Positions 31,368 through 32,240 of a stretch of DNA of 32,240 bases are shown piece after piece. The DNA comes from Streptomyces odonnellii. Its GTDB lineage: Bacteria > Actinomycetota > Actinomycetes > Streptomycetales > Streptomycetaceae. Numbering within the stretch: the first letter of the stretch is position 1; each line of letters opens with the position of its first letter. The stretch is taken from assembly GCF_000981895.1 (NCBI RefSeq), contig NZ_LATD01000363.1:1-32240 (forward strand), given 5' to 3'. A model generated the notes under the pieces. It did not search any database, was not told the DNA's origin, and saw nothing but the letters and a program-made list of their open reading frames with translations. The translations under genes and the position numbers were made by a program.

Positions 31368-32240
31368 GGCGGGCCGCCTCGGGCGCCCGTCCGGAGACAC
31401 CGGTGTTTCCGGCTCCGGCGACGATCCGGGCGAGGTTCCGCAGGGAGACGGAACCCGGCTTGAGGTAGTCGCTGTGGCCGCCCGGGCCCGCGTCGAAGAG
31501 GCGGGCGCCGAACTCCCGCGACACCGGATCGGGCCCGAACCCGAGTGTGGTGAAGGGCAGTCGGAGGCGGGTGTGCGGCACATGGGCGATCCAGTCGCCG
31601 TCCCCGCGGCCCGCCCAGACGGTGGCCCGGGTGCGCAGGCCGGCGGCGCTGTCGACGCCGGTGCCGGGGCTGCCGTACAGGACGATGTCGGAGACCGGCA
31701 GGCCCGGGGCGGCGAGCGCGCAGACCACCGAGCCGTACGAGTGGCAGAGCAGGGCGGTCCTGGCGGCGGGCTTGGCCGAACGCAACTCCCGTATGAAGGA
31801 GCGGAGTCGAGGCGCCGCTTCATGGGCGCGGCCCGGGGTCACCGCCTCGGGACTCACCGTGCCCGGAGTCTCGTATCCGAGCCAGGCGATCACGGCGGAC
31901 CCGGCGCCCAGCTCCCGCTGGAGCGCCCGCGCGCCGGACCGGAAGCGCCCGTACCGGTCGAGGTCCGTGTCCGAGCCCGGTACGAGGACGGCGATCCGGT
32001 CGGCCCGCGCCAGATCGCCGAAGACCTCGGCGGTACGGCCTCCGTCACGGCCGTCGAAGGAGAGGAAGTGGCGCGAGGTGGCCGCCATGGCGCGCAGTGC
32101 GGCGGCCCGTCTTCGGTCGCCGTGGCCGGACGCCATGCGCCCGGCTGCCCGGATGGCGGCGCGGTTGGCGGCGTACCGGGCGTCCAGGGCCGGGCCCAGG
32201 GCAACGGCCGCGAGCGGGGCGAGGACGGGCGGGGCGGGGG
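31360..32240 (-). CDS. DUF1023-type alpha/beta-hydrolase (partial, runs off right edge)
   Basis: The frame is open from base 32240 to the stop at 31360 (about 293 residues visible). The nucleophile elbow is LLCHSYGSVV, where DUF1023 proteins have GHSYGS; ADRIAVLVPGSDTDLDRYGR, VIAWLGYETPG and the late GPGGHSDYLKPGS (catalytic His) complete the pattern. The upstream frame at the edge reads ARYAANRAAIRAAGR after an Ala/Leu/Pro-rich stretch, resembling the family N-terminal region behind a signal or membrane segment. So the true start is probably outside the window, although ATG 32136 is in frame. It is the first visible gene of the operon with the acyltransferase and two-component pair. Confidence 0.87.
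   Translation of the reverse strand, partial: PAPPVLAPLAAVALGPALDARYAANRAAIRAAGRMASGHGDRRRAAALRAMAATSRHFLSFDGRDGGRTAEVFGDLARADRIAVLVPGSDTDLDRYGRFRSGARALQRELGAGSAVIAWLGYETPGTVSPEAVTPGRAHEAAPRLRSFIRELRSAKPAARTALLCHSYGSVVCALAAPGLPVSDIVLYGSPGTGVDSAAGLRTRATVWAGRGDGDWIAHVPHTRLRLPFTTLGFGPDPVSREFGARLFDAGPGGHSDYLKPGSVSLRNLARIVAGAGNTGVSGRAPEAARHA

Overview
The window is chromosomal DNA from a high-GC actinomycete, almost certainly a Streptomyces or close relative. The evidence is the very strong G/C bias at third codon positions, GTG and TTG start codons, four-base ATGA overlaps between operon genes, and the gene families present. From memory, the gene order resembles the S. coelicolor stretch around glpQ1, argH and argCJBDR; no search was run. 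Almost everything looks like a core-genome arm. I see no phage, no CRISPR array, no biosynthetic cluster and no full insertion sequence. All gene identities come from reading the translations.

Layout, left to right. (1) 1-3373: cobalamin region on the minus strand, with the Pro/Gln/Glu-rich N-terminal part of a probable CobT-type protein running off the left edge, a candidate cobalamin riboswitch in its leader, and a CbiE-CbiT fusion (cobL). (2) 3586-7153: a GNAT acetyltransferase, a strong terminator, and a methionine-type ABC importer (metN-metI-metQ). The importer leader (7154-7686) holds a 28-residue peptide ending in a cluster of three cysteines and a 166-bp MITE-like element. (3) 7687-12363: two small membrane proteins, an acetyltransferase with a small sigma-like factor, a Tat-exported glycerophosphodiester phosphodiesterase, a PlsC-type acyltransferase and a HAD-like protein. 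(4) 12379-15327: argH and argG, separated by a second MITE-like element and a terminator-like hairpin. (5) 15434-20173: a DUF488 protein, a flavin-oxidase-like protein, an L,D-transpeptidase-like protein, and a three-gene module of ferric-reductase-like flavocytochrome, FMN-binding lipid-anchored-like/membrane protein and ApbE flavin transferase. (6) 20203-25078: argC-argJ-argB-argD-argR, a tightly overlapped operon. (7) 25261-27958: an AraC/GyrI-like regulator, then a DGPF/YCII protein and an ECF42-type sigma factor with a matching promoter. (8) 28116-32240: a LuxR-type two-component pair, a membrane acyltransferase and a DUF1023 alpha/beta-hydrolase running off the right edge.

How the genes work together. 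Arginine synthesis from acetylglutamate to argininosuccinate cleavage is nearly complete here (argC, J, B, D, G, H plus the repressor argR). Both argC and argG have promoter-overlapping TGCA-type inverted repeats that fit ArgR operators. The most unusual signals lie between genes: the Cys-codon leader before metNIQ, the two related inverted-repeat elements placed in regulatory intervals, the hairpin before argH, and the structured leader before the CobT-like gene.
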